NCBI GenBank assembly: GCA_013396635.1
Contig: WBMW01005527.1
Coordinates: forward strand, 2,478,827-2,542,826
Length of the DNA stretch: 64,000 nucleotides
Source: Penelope pileata
Lineage: Eukaryota; Chordata; Aves; Galliformes; Cracidae
Direction of reading: 5' to 3'
Shown here: in pieces, positions 39,225 to 57,208 of the stretch
How positions within the stretch are numbered: position 1 is the first letter of the stretch
How the letters are laid out: each line of letters starts with the position of its first letter
The notes under the pieces: generated by a model
Database searches by the model: none
Told to the model about the DNA's origin: nothing
The model's input: only the letters and a program-made list of their open reading frames with translations
Position numbers and translations under genes: made by a program

Positions 39225-40099
39225 GTACGGCTGGAGTGGCCTACTGATCTCGCTGTCAATCCCATGGACAACTCACTTTATGTCCTAGAGAACAATGTTA
39301 TTTTACGGATCACAGAAAACCATCAAGTTAGCATTATTGCTGGACGCCCCATGCACTGCCAGGTTCCTGGTATAGACTACTCTCTTAGCAAACTGGCTAT
39401 TCATTCTGCACTTGAATCAGCCAGTGCCATTGCCATCTCACACACAGGAGTTCTTTACATCAGTGAGACAGATGAAAAAAAAATTAATCGGCTACGCCAG
39501 GTAACTACCAATGGAGAAATATGCCTTCTTGCAGGGGCAGCTTCAGACTGTGATTGCAAAAATGATGTCAACTGTAATTGCTATTCTGGGGATGATGGGT
39601 ATGCCACTGATGCCATCTTAAATTCACCATCTTCCTTAGCTGTGGCCCCAGATGGTACCATCTACATAGCTGATCTCGGAAATATCCGCATTAGGGCTGT
39701 CAGTAAAAACAGGCCCATTCTTAATTCTTTTAACCAATATGAAGCTGCATCTCCAGGAGAACAGGAGCTGTATGTCTTCAATGCTGATGGGATTCACCAG
39801 TACACTCTCAGCCTCGTTACCGGGGAGTACTTGTACAATTTCACCTATAGCAGCGATAACGATGTCACGGAGGTGATGGACAGCAATGGCAACTCCTTGA
39901 AGGTCCGTCGGGATGCCAGCGGAATGCCCCGCCATTTACTGATGCCCGATAATCAGATTGTCACGCTGGCTGTCAGCACTAATGGTGGACTCAAACTAGT
40001 CTCAACGCAGACCCTGGAACTTGGATTAATGACTTATAACGGAAACAGTGGTCTCTTAGCAACGAAGAGTGATGAAACAGGATGGACAACATTTTATGA
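39225..40099 (+). CDS. TENM2: TENM2 exon: NHL blades 4-6 and start of YD-repeat barrel
   Basis: 875 nt, residues 605-896. Three more NHL repeats are visible: LAVNPMDNSLYVLENNVILR, AIAISHTGVLYISETDEKK and SLAVAPDGTIYIADLGNIR. Between the last two is a Cys cluster (DCDCKNDVNCNC, about 39546-39581) that stabilises the propeller. After IRAVSKNRPIL the exon enters the YD-repeat barrel with GEQELYVFNADGIHQYTLSL, YLYNFTYSSDNDV, MDSNGNSLKVRRD and LLATKSDETGWTTFYD. YD repeats build the hollow shell shared with bacterial RHS and TcB/TcC proteins. The acceptor is ACTCATAG and the donor GA|GTAAGA. It is one of the two longest exons and is fully open. Confidence 0.97.
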
Positions 40100-46693
<6,594 letters not shown>

Positions 46694-46929
46694 ATCAAGT
46701 GAGGAACAGCTACCAGCTCTGTAATAATGGTACTTTGAGAGTGATGTATGCCAATGGCATGAGCATTAGCTTTCACAGCGAACCTCATGTCCTGGCTGGG
46801 ACTGTAACTCCCACCATAGGACGATGTAATATTTCTCTGCCAATGGAAAATGGTTTGAACTCAATTGAATGGCGTCTGAGGAAGGAACAGATTAAAGGCA
46901 AAGTGACTGTGTTTGGAAGAAAGCTCAGG
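46694..46929 (+). CDS. TENM2: TENM2 exon: YD-repeat barrel
   Basis: 236 nt, residues 955-1033. It encodes DQVRNSYQLCNNGTLRVMYA, FHSEPHVLAGTVTPTIGRCN, ISLPMENGLNSIEWRLRKEQ and KGKVTVFGRKLR. This is barrel wall with a conserved SEPHVLAG.V.P motif seen in all teneurins. NGT and NIS are N-glycosylation sequons, at codons 965-967 and 999-1001. The acceptor is GCTGTAG and the donor AGG|GTAAGT is consensus. It ends on a codon boundary. Confidence 0.97.
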
Positions 46930-49900
46930 GTAAGTAGGAATATCATGACGGCAGCATTACAATAATGATCTTTTCTTCTGTGGGCAGGCAACTTTCCATT
47001 TTGAAGAACATGTATTTTCTATTTTCACTTCTTTAAAATGTGTGACTCTGGGATTGTCTTTGTGAGAATCTTTTCTTTATTTGAGAAGACAGCTAAGTAC
47101 GTGGAATATCTATAATAAGCTACAGAAGTTCCATTACTGAAAGTATTCCAAAAAAGGTTGGTAAAAATACCCAGAATATTGCTGCAAGTGAGGAAGAAAA
47201 AGAATCTGACCAGTCACTGTTTGTAAAAATCCTCTGGCACACTTAGCACAGGTAGTCCTGTGTAGCAAACACAATTATAGTTTGAGCGGTTACGTTCTGC
47301 TTACCTAAAATCCCCCTACAGTTTCATCAAGTCAGGCATATGTGTTGATTCCCTTTCCCAAATGGCATGGTTGGAGAATAATTGCCGTAATTACAAAGTC
47401 ATAAGCATAGGAAATGAAAGACGCTCCAGTCATGTAAGCCATCCCCTGCCAAATTAAAGATCTGCTACATCCAGATTAATCCCATCTCATCTACCCTGTT
47501 TTTCACCTCTTACACATCCAAACTCTCTCTTGTTTCCTCAGTACATACAGTTTTGAAAGGCGTTTGAGATACTGGGCAGGAAAAAAATGCAGGACTGATC
47601 CAAGTCTCGGTTCTTCTAATAATTCTTTGAGTATCATTGGTCACGAGATACAATGCTATGTGTTCGAGATGACCATACTAAACGCAATATATTTAGCCAA
47701 CTACTTAGTAACTTACAAAATTAATAGAACTGAGATGTTAAATTTTCATATTTTCCTGTTGCTTAACATGTAATTCACAGTCTTTCCTTATTTTCACAAA
47801 TCCTCAGAATGTGCACGTATTTGTGAGAGAGGGAAGATTAGACAAAAAATGGAATGAGATTAGCACCTAATCCTTAATGACTAAATTTCATGGCTGTGTA
47901 ATTGATTTTTGATGTGTTGACCTGCAGAAATTGACTGTAAGTAGAAAATAGATCAGCTCTGCATTTTGACTAGGTGTTCAAAATAAAAATAAATAGGACC
48001 TTAAAATGAAAACTGCTGTAATCCTAGCTCTCGATACTAAAAATTTGATAGAGGTACTTGTGGTAATTAGCCGGCGTTAAACATGTCTTAGAGCTGAAAC
48101 TTCGCCTGAGATGGATTTTCTTGCATCATGTTTATGCAAATGAAAACACTGTTTTATCTAGCAACACCTCAACATTTAATTGTCTAGTGTTAGTTCCTGT
48201 AACAATAATCACATATCCATTTAGCTCTTTTAAATGAAAATCACTATGAGATTATAACAGGTTGAGTGGACTGAAAATGAAATTTGAAAATAAGGGAGAA
48301 AGCATAGAATTTATTTGCATCTAATTTATTCTAATTCATCTTTATAAATTGTTTATTGAATGAAATACAGCAACTGTGTTGGAAGATCTGTAGGAGCAGG
48401 TGGTGGGCAGGGCAGCTCCGGCAGCTGTGCCAGCTGTGGCACCGTCAGCACAGATGGGATGGGCTGCAGGGCACAGGCAGCGTCAGGAAGGCCAGAGGGA
48501 GGGCACCTGGAGCCTGAACCTCAAGTCCAGGGTGAGCTAGTGGTGGAAGGTGTTGTTATTATGTGGGACCATCTCTTATGAGAACTCACTGTTAACTTTC
48601 ATTCCTGGAGTCACTCCTAAGTGTTGGCAGAGCTGAATGTGAATGGAAGTACAGACCCTTTATCTGGGTTGAAGATGACGGTGCAGGGATTCCTTCATTC
48701 TGTGCTATCACTTCTTAAGGGCAGTATCAGGCACTCAGACAGAAGTGAGGATGAGTGGGAACCTCCTCCGTCCAGGCACAAAGGCACATGAAGGTGTGTT
48801 GTGATAGGGTCAGACTGTGAAAGTGGTTATACAACGTACTCGGTACAACCACTGCATCTTCCTGAAGGCTTTGAACCCTTCTCTCCAAGCCCCAGGCCCC
48901 TTCTCTCCAGGTTGCGTTGCTGCCTGTGCATCCCCAGCCTCACACCCGTGCAGGAGGCAGGGTCCTGCTGTGCACATAGGGCTCTGCGCCTGGGCGGGAG
49001 GAGCTGCACCTCCCTCACACAGCCCTGCTGAACCATCCGCTGGCAGTTTGTGTGCCACACATTCAGCATCTCGCTAGTATTTTCCACTAAAGTCTTGATA
49101 AAATTCCATTCAGAAGAGTTTTTGATACACTGCACCTTGCGTGATTTTTTTGCAAGACCGCTTTGCTGTGCACAGAAGGGCTCTTCCCTGTTGCGACTTG
49201 TTCAGCAGCAGCAAAAGGAAGAAATGTGCTTGTAGGTAGCAGAACAAAAGCGAAATAGCTTGTTAGATGATTTTCATTCCTGGTATTTGCAATAGTGCTA
49301 CTAGTGTTCCCAAGAAGAGTGGGAGTTAGTCATTTTGTTTGGCTTTCTGTGTAATTCATATGACACTGCAATTACGCTCTGTGGCTTTACTTGTTTTACG
49401 ACAGCGAAGTTCCTGAGTTACCCAAACAGGTGCTTCTTTATTCTCCACGTGCTGTTTGTCTGTGTGTGTAGCTCTGCCTCAGTGTAATCATTTCAAAAAG
49501 CTAATACTTGAGTTATATTTGGAAAAAAACAAAAGCAGAAAAAAACTAATACCCTTTATAATTTCTTTGGGAAAATGGAGGATCTTTCTGAAAAACAATG
49601 TTAAAAAAGATCTCCCTATCCTTTAAAAAATCAAGTTCTTTCTGTCATATTCTACTCTTTTATTTTAACATTACAGATGAATGTTTTTGAGAAGTGAAAG
49701 CACTCTTCTGCTTCCCCAAGACCTTTATGCAGGAAAGGGCTTTGACACGTCTCCGTCATGAGACTTGACCTTGCATTTACAAGAGTAACCAGTTGAGAAA
49801 GCACTGGTGTCAAGTTTCCCTTTCATAGCCCTGTTTCCATGAAGCTGGGACAGCAGAGTATGATTTATTTTGCTGAGATGTTTTTTAAAAAATACCCAGT

Positions 49901-51272
49901 CTTTGCTTTGACTCACAAGAGAAGTTGTTGCTGGAAAAACATTTGGGAAAACCTACAGAAAAGCTCTTCCTAATGATTGCCGCTGAGGAAATGCAAACTG
50001 TTAAAGAGCTAAATTTTATTAATGGAAAAAATGAGGATAATGAGCGATAATTTGAAATAATTACTTCTTTACAAACACAAAATTGTATTAATTTTAAATT
50101 TGCTTTCAGTGTAACTGAATTCCTACTGAGTCAGTTGGGATGGGAATTGGGTTTACCCCAGCCAGTGAAAATATCTCAGAATAACTTTTATGTCTGCGAG
50201 AAAGGCTCAGGGTTAATTTACATATTGTTTGATGTGCAGTTTAATTTTGGATAACAGAAAACGTTGCTTAATCAAAGCTACAGTAAAATATAAGCTGAAG
50301 AACAAATTCCCAGAAACTGATGAATACTTTTTAAGTAGTCATTGCTGTCAAATGATATCTAATTTAAAGACTTCTACTTTATTAATGATGCATCTACAAT
50401 TAAATTACTTAAGAAGCTTTATCAGATTACAGCATTAGCCTGAATTCTGTAGCTTAGCCTCCAGTGAATATTTTTATATATCTCCCATTATAGCACTTTC
50501 ACTAGAAACCTCACCATTTGGCATTCTTATGCTCCTTTGTTTCTTCTTTGCTCTTTTTTTAAGAAGAAAAAAAATCTGGAACTGAAACACTTCATGCTGT
50601 GCCTTGATTTGAACACTGTAACTGAAAAACTAGATAAAACAAAAAGTATTTAACCTAACTACTTAGAACATTTGTTTTGCATAACTAGAAGTCCATCCCA
50701 GCCTGTTTGACCAGGATTTTTGAACGGAAGAAATGAAATACATCCCAAGTGATCAGATTGCTTGAGGAATCTGTTGAATGTTTGGAAAGCAAATGAAGAA
50801 AACATTAATAGGATGGATTCATAAGCAAGGTGTTCCACCTATGGAACCTAAGTGGTTAAACCTCCAAGAAGACATAAGATTATAATTTTTTCTATTGTCC
50901 TTGGAGTCGTTATAGGGAAAAAAGCTAAGAACTACTGATGGCAGAAGTAGAAAAATTACTTCCACGCAAGATCTCTTGTTTTACCACTACTTTAAGACCG
51001 AAGTATGCAGTGTGTCTGTCCCTCGTGACAGGAGGGAAGCCTCTGTCTGCAAGGGTACAGCTCTGGGAGATATCCCCGTACAACACTCCAAGTGGCATAT
51101 TTGAAAATACCTAGAAGTGGAACATGAAAGCCTGCCAAACTGAAGACATCCTGCACTTTTCAAGAAGTTGGGGGAATTTCGTTGTGCTTTAAGCATGCTG
51201 TTTTTACTATGAGCGTCCCTAGAGGTACATTGCCCAGGGGTCACTGAATACAGCCTTCTTTCATTTCAACAG
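46930..51272 (+). other. TENM2: Intron, 4.3 kb
   Basis: Includes GC-rich patches at about 48390-48540 and 48880-49040 without recognisable genes. The rest is AT-rich. It ends in CATTTCAACAG. Confidence 0.85.
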
Positions 51273-51569
51273 GTTCACGGGAGGAATCTACTGTCCATCG
51301 ATTACGACCGGAATATACGCACAGAAAAAATCTATGATGATCACCGGAAGTTTACCCTGAGGATAATTTACGACCAGCTAGGGCGGCCTTTCCTGTGGCT
51401 GCCCAGCAGCGGCCTGGCTGCTGTCAACGTGTCGTATTTCTTCAACGGGCGCCTGGCCGGGCTGCAGCGCGGGGCCATGAGCGAGAGGACGGACATCGAT
51501 AAGCAAGGCAGGATCATATCGCGCATGTTTGCAGATGGGAAGGTCTGGAGTTACACCTACCTAGAAAAG
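51273..51569 (+). CDS. TENM2: TENM2 exon: YD-repeat barrel, CpG-rich
   Basis: 297 nt, exactly 99 codons (residues 1034-1132), with both edges on codon boundaries. It encodes VHGRNLLSIDYDRNIRTEKI, YDDHRKFTLRIIYDQLGRPF, LWLPSSGLAAVNVSYFFNGR and ISRMFADGKVWSYTYLEK, several YD repeats. By hand count it carries about 21 CpGs in 300 bases, far more than its AT-rich flanks. Skipping would keep the frame but remove part of the barrel wall. The acceptor is AACAG and the donor AAG|GTAGGT. Confidence 0.97.
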
Positions 51570-52486
51570 GTAGGTGAGGTAGCTTTACATTCTGACATTT
51601 GTTACAAAGAGATGGGGCTACTCTGCTTCGTTTTTAGCTCTATCTATAATAAATCCTCACGCCAGTTATGCAAAATTTAACACATGCAGTTATGTAGGAC
51701 AAAAGCTGTTAATAATCCCATTGGACTTGGTCTCAAAAGTTCAAATTTTTCAATTAGTCAACTGAATTGGACTAATTTTTAATAGGAAACGTTTTGTTCA
51801 TTGTTTGTATCTTTTCACATTTTCCCAAAAGTGAGTAGGCCACCACACAGCGGCATAAACTAACACGAGTCGTGCTTAATTAAAAACAAAAAAGCATGAC
51901 TAAACCTGACCAAAGGTTCAAGCAGAAACAGGTAATTCATCTCCAATCATTATGTATTAAAAGAAAATATTGTAATGCATTTTTATTTATCCTAATTAAG
52001 ACTCTTTAATCATGAAAGTGTCTTAAATACCTGAAAAATTGCATATTATTTTCCCTTTCCCTTCTTCAAATCTGTTGTCTTAACCTGTTGTCTGTCCAGT
52101 TTGTCACATGCTTCACAGCAATGGCCGTGAATGACAATTGCTAGCAGAAAGATAAATCAGTTCATTTACCTAACCCTTCTGCATTCTTTAAAAAAAAAAA
52201 AAAGAAGAAGAAGAAGAAGAAATCCTACTAAAGGGAGGGTAGCTAATAGGTTGCTAACCTGCACTTTCTCTGGAATGTCAGCATATTGATTTCCAAGCAG
52301 CAGATCCTTTCATCTGGCAACCTGACAATACTCCAGAGCAGCTTTATGCCCTTAACTAATGTATAGATGTCTCTTTTTATTAATTTAACATTATTGCCTC
52401 CTCAGTAAACTTCTGTTTTTTTAAATGCCCTCTCAGAGGTCACAAGCTGAAAGACAGTAACTGTGTATGTTTTATTTTTTCTGTAG
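51570..52486 (+). other. TENM2: Intron, 0.9 kb
   Basis: Contains an A-run with an (AAG)6 microsatellite at 52190-52222, about 265 bp before the next exon. It ends in a T tract and CTGTAG. Confidence 0.85.
52190..52222. repeat. Poly-A followed by (AAG)6 microsatellite
   Basis: A-run at 52190-52203 followed by six GAA/AAG units. This is a likely length-variable locus, perhaps derived from an A-rich tail, although no retroposon body is visible before it. Confidence 0.9.
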
Positions 52487-54101
52487 TCAATGGTACTACT
52501 GCTTCAGAGCCAGCGGCAGTACATCTTTGAGTACGACTCCTCAGACCGGCTTCACGCTGTCACAATGCCGAGTGTTGCTCGGCACAGCATGTCAACTCAC
52601 ACATCTGTTGGCTACATCAGGAATATTTATAATCCTCCTGAAAGCAATGCATCAGTGATTTTTGATTACAGTGATGATGGGAGGATTTTGAAGATGTCAT
52701 TTTTAGGTACCGGTCGACAAGTCTTTTACAAGTACGGAAAGCTATCCAAATTATCTGAAATTGTTTATGACAGTACTGCAGTTACTTTTGGATATGACGA
52801 AACTACAGGTGTCCTAAAAATGGTGAATTTGCAAAGTGGAGGATTTTCTTGTACCATCCGCTATCGTAAAATTGGCCCTCTTGTTGACAAACAAATCTAC
52901 AGATTCTCTGAAGAAGGCATGGTCAATGCACGGTTTGATTACACGTATCATGACAACAGTTTTCGAATTGCGAGCATCAAGCCCATAATAAGTGAGACGC
53001 CTCTTCCAGTTGATCTTTACCGTTACGATGAGATTTCTGGCAAAGTTGAGCATTTTGGCAAATTTGGAGTTATTTATTATGATATAAATCAAATTATTAC
53101 GACAGCGGTTATGACACTAAGTAAGCACTTTGATACCCACGGGCGCATTAAAGAAGTTCAATACGAAATGTTCCGATCCCTAATGTATTGGATGACTGTG
53201 CAATACGACAGCATGGGAAGGGTAACTAAACGAGAACTGAAACTCGGGCCGTATGCCAACACAACCAAGTACACCTACGATTATGACGGAGATGGGCAAC
53301 TGCAAAGCGTGGCCGTAAATGACAGGCCAACCTGGCGTTACAGTTATGATCTGAATGGAAATCTTCACCTCCTGAACCCTGGAAACAGCGTCCGATTGAT
53401 GCCCCTGCGCTACGACCTAAGAGACAGGATTACGCGCTTAGGTGACATACCATACAAAATCGATGATGATGGATTCCTGTGTCAACGAGGCTCAGATGTA
53501 TTTGAGTACAACTCCAAAGGACTCTTAACAAGAGCTTACAACAAAGCGAATGGGTGGAGCGTTCAGTACCGTTACGACGGACTTGGCCGGAGGGCGTCCT
53601 GTAAGACCAACCTAGGGCATCATCTACAGTACTTTTATGCTGATCTTCACAATCCAACAAGAGTAACTCATGTCTACAATCATTCCAATTCAGAAATTAC
53701 TTCCTTGTATTATGACCTGCAAGGCCACCTCTTTGCAATGGAGAGTAGCAGCGGGGAAGAATATTACGTCGCCTCCGATAACACAGGCACTCCATTAGCT
53801 GTATTCAGCATCAATGGCCTCATGATCAAACAGCTCCAGTATACTGCGTATGGAGAGATTTATTACGACTCTAACCCTGATTTCCAGCTGGTCATTGGGT
53901 TCCATGGAGGGCTGTATGATCCTTTAACCAAACTCGTACATTTTACCCAAAGGGACTACGATGTCCTTGCTGGACGCTGGACATCTCCTGATTACACAAT
54001 GTGGAAAAACATTGGTAGAGAACCTGCTCCTTTCAATCTGTACATGTTCAAGAGTAACAACCCTCTCAGCAATGAACTGGATCTAAAGAATTATGTGACA
54101 G
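52487..54101 (+). CDS. TENM2: TENM2 exon: main YD-repeat barrel and RHS-associated core
   Basis: 1,615 nt, residues 1133-1671, the longest exon. It starts SMVLLLQSQRQYIFEYDSSD and runs through many YD repeats, for example YDYDGDGQLQSV, YSYDLNGNLHLL, FEYNSKGLLTRA and YRYDGLGRR. It then enters the barrel-closing part (TSLYYDLQGHLFAMESSSGE, YVASDNTGTPLAVFSINGLM). Near 53911-54000 is the RHS-associated core GGLYDPLTKLVHFTQRDYDV..GRWTSPD, the segment that in bacterial RHS and Tc toxins marks the end of the shell. In teneurins it leads through the internal linker out of the barrel. It ends NELDLKNYVT plus G. The acceptor is TTCTGTAG and the donor G|GTGAGA. GNS and NHS are potential glycosylation sequons. 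Confidence 0.98.
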
Positions 54102-56177
54102 GTGAGACTTCATTGCATTTCTGTATAAATAACACTGTCATTTGAAAGTTCATTTGGGAAAGGAATCAGAATTCTCCTTACTAGCCATTTACTGATATTG
54201 AAGAATCGAGATTGGGTGGTTTTCCTTTCTGTGCTGTGAAAAGGGCTGGCTACTCTTGATTCTTTGATACTGCTCCTCCCTAGATGAAGGGAAATAAATG
54301 AGAAACCACAAAGAATAATGGGAAGGAAAGAAAAAGTAATTTTGGCCTAAATATTCAATTTCAGCTCAGCCATAGGGCTCTTCCTTTTGAACTCAGTCCT
54401 GTATGGAGATGTGTTTGTAAAAGGTGTACAGAAAAGTGAAGTCATTGGAAGAATCACTGGCAGGCTGGTTGCAGAATCAGGAACCAGAACTTCTCAGTAT
54501 CTCTTCCCTTCAGGGCTACGTGCAAAATTAACTGCTGACTGAGCCCACGGGCACATTACAAATTAGCACCAAGAATGGATTTAATTAAACCTCTTTTTCC
54601 CATTTAGCTTTTAATATGCAAACAGTTTCAAGTCCTTAAAATATAAATCCTTATTTTTAAACAATTTTTCAACAATTATGTTCTCCTGGAAAACTTAAGA
54701 AATTTTATGGCATGTGTTCAGCTGAGAAAGAGAAACAATAAAGTAGTTTTGATTGTGTTTGCTAGAACTGGGTAAAACTCATAACCTCGTCTTAATTAGT
54801 AATAATTTTTCAGTTAGTACGATCACACAGCACTTGAACTGGCTGCCAGCAATTTCTAAAAAGAAAGGTAATTAATATGTCTTCAGGAAAAGCTTTTTTC
54901 AAATTAAATCTATAGTATACAATAATTAGAGCAGTGATATTTTAAAAAAGGAGATATCTTAATTTTAGCAGTACTTCAAATTGCAAGAAAAGTGTGTGTA
55001 TTTCCTTCAAAGAAAATCAAAGCAGGTTTCCTAAGTTCTTTGGGACCTAGCTGTACGTGTAACATACTGTCGGCTCAATTGTAGCTTCTTTGCAACATGA
55101 AGACAGTGGGATTTTTACCTCTTAGTGTGAAAATATTGACTAAAACTACCTTGGGATCAAACTTTGTTGCCTTAAAGTCAGCAAAATTCTATTTCCATCC
55201 ACCCCTGTTTGATTTAGATCTTCAGTGCCATCTTCTGATATTTTGTTATATTCAGAATTTGCTTTTATTTTATTCATCCACCTACTGGATTATATCCTGG
55301 AAAATATATTGCATTTTGGTATAGCACGTACCTTGTAGACCATAAAAATATTTAATTAGTGATGAAAATATTTGTTGCTCTATGGACTAAGCAAATTGTG
55401 TCATACAAGAAGTGATTACTCTGGCACCACGGTTTTCGTGGCAAAAAAAAAACAAACCTCCCTCTCTCATGTAATTGGAGATATATGTAAATATCTTCAT
55501 AGAAACAGAATATTTTAGTACTTATTTTACTGTCAGAACAGCTAAGAAAAAGAGACATTTGCTGTCACAATCAATAAGCATTACACAGTAAGATGGCCAC
55601 GGCCGATGGGTATTACACTTCTTATGAGGCAGAGGCCGAGTCTTTTGGGAAAAGAGGCTGTGTGGGAGCAGATGGGTGCCAGCTCGTGACCGTGCATGCC
55701 CCGGGGGCAGGCAGTGGGCAGGGCACGGTGGGTGCCTGCGGAGGGAAAGAGATTGAGGCACTGATCCTTGCCACGAGCCTGTCTGTTGTCAGGCATGGAG
55801 ATCTCGTGAGGAAGCAGCAATAGGCACTCGGAGCCGTTGCAGACAGGTGAGGAGAGAAGGCCTCTGGAAATGGAGAGGGTTACACTGACTGCATCAGACG
55901 GTGTCAGAGATGGGACAAGTACTGCAGACAGTAAAGTGTCCCAACTGCTACCATGGAAAAAGAATGAAAGAGGTGGTGTATCACTGGTGAGCTATTTAGG
56001 ATACATTTGAAGCAATATTTCCTGTGTTTGCTCACTGTGGAATACCGCAATTCTGACAAGTGCCTTACTGCAGTATAAATTATAAGTTCAACTGCTACTT
56101 GAAACTAACAAGGTCAAAGGTGGACTTCGATGTATGCACATCTATTTCTTACTTGCTTGCTTACTTTTGATTTTTAG
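54102..56177 (+). other. TENM2: Intron, 2.1 kb
   Basis: AT-rich with one GC-rich patch at about 55595-55830 that has no recognisable protein. It ends in TGATTTTTAG. Confidence 0.85.
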
Positions 56178-56308
56178 ATGTGAAAAGCTGGTTGGTGATG
56201 TTTGGATTTCAGCTTAGCAACATTATTCCTGGTTTCCCTAGAGCAAAAATGTACTTTGTGTCACCACCATATGAGTTGACTGAGAGTCAAGCATGTGAAA
56301 ATGGACAG
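56178..56308 (+). CDS. TENM2: TENM2 exon: antibiotic-binding-domain-like segment
   Basis: 131 nt, residues 1671-1714. It encodes DVKSWLVMFGFQLSNIIPGF, PRAKMYFVSPPYEL and TESQACENGQ. The conserved SWL..FGFQL.N.IPGFP motif begins the ABD-like domain that sits outside the barrel, before the Tox-GHH-like domain. The tail of the exon (VSPPYELTESQACENGQ) is where paralogues and species vary most. It ends on a codon boundary. The acceptor is TTTTTAG and the donor CAG|GTAAGC. Confidence 0.97.
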
Positions 56309-57208
56309 GTAAGCAGAAACGTGACGTTCTTTTCCTTGATAAATTTGCCTCACTCTATGAATAGAACTGCTGGCTCTTCAGTAGTTACGGTGGGAGGCCA
56401 AGGATTTATTTCAATGTAAAATGAAAGTGAGTATAGCTAGATTTTACACTAATGAACATATGCCTTTCTTGCCAGCCTTCGTTATCATAATTACAGCATC
56501 ATTAGTTTGTCTTTTATTGAGTTCTTCCTTGATTAACAAGTGGTAACTTGATTAACTTGATTAGCAATGACAAAAGGAAACTTTGCAGGGTAATTTATCA
56601 TCTGTTGTACCTTTGGTAAAATTATCCTAATAACGTGTGTGTCACAATGAACTTAGGTTGGTACTTGCTGTACTGATAAGAAATAGTTTTACTCTCCACC
56701 TTGTAATAGGATTTTTCATTGTTTTTTTGTCTGAAAATTTTCATAGGAAGAGGCTTTGGTTTTCTACTTCTGTTACTACAGCTAATGTCAGTTACAGTCT
56801 TCATCTGTATTTGTCAGGTTAAGGATGGGAAATGGTAAATCCTTTCTACCTTTGTAATACATCCCAACCAGTTCAATATACTTAAAAGGAGTACTAGGCC
56901 ATTTTCAAACTTAGTCTGTGCTAGGCTTACTTCGCATTTATGGAAATATAGCTGAAATGACCATGTAGACCAATATATACCACTTTCATTTTTATTTGGC
57001 ATTATTGATAGTAAAATTATTTGCCAAATGTGTTTTTACCCAGTTCTGAATATGATGGGTGTATGGGAAGGGAGTGGTCTTTCCATAGCTTAGAAATTTT
57101 CGCTGCATGGCTTTCGTTTAAGAAAAGGAAAACAAAGATTGGCACTGTTCTCTGAAAACAGTATTTTCAGGTCTATATCTTCTTTGGTGTTTTGTTTTGT
57201 TTTTCCAG
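56309..57208 (+). other. TENM2: Intron, 0.9 kb
   Basis: AT-rich last intron ending in a strong T tract and CCAG. Nothing further recognised. Confidence 0.85.

Noticed and set aside
52487..54101. Bacterial RHS/YD-repeat polymorphic toxin gene
   Set aside because: YD repeats and the RHS core are shared with bacterial toxins, but here they are spread over spliced exons with EGF and NHL domains. This is the animal teneurin family.
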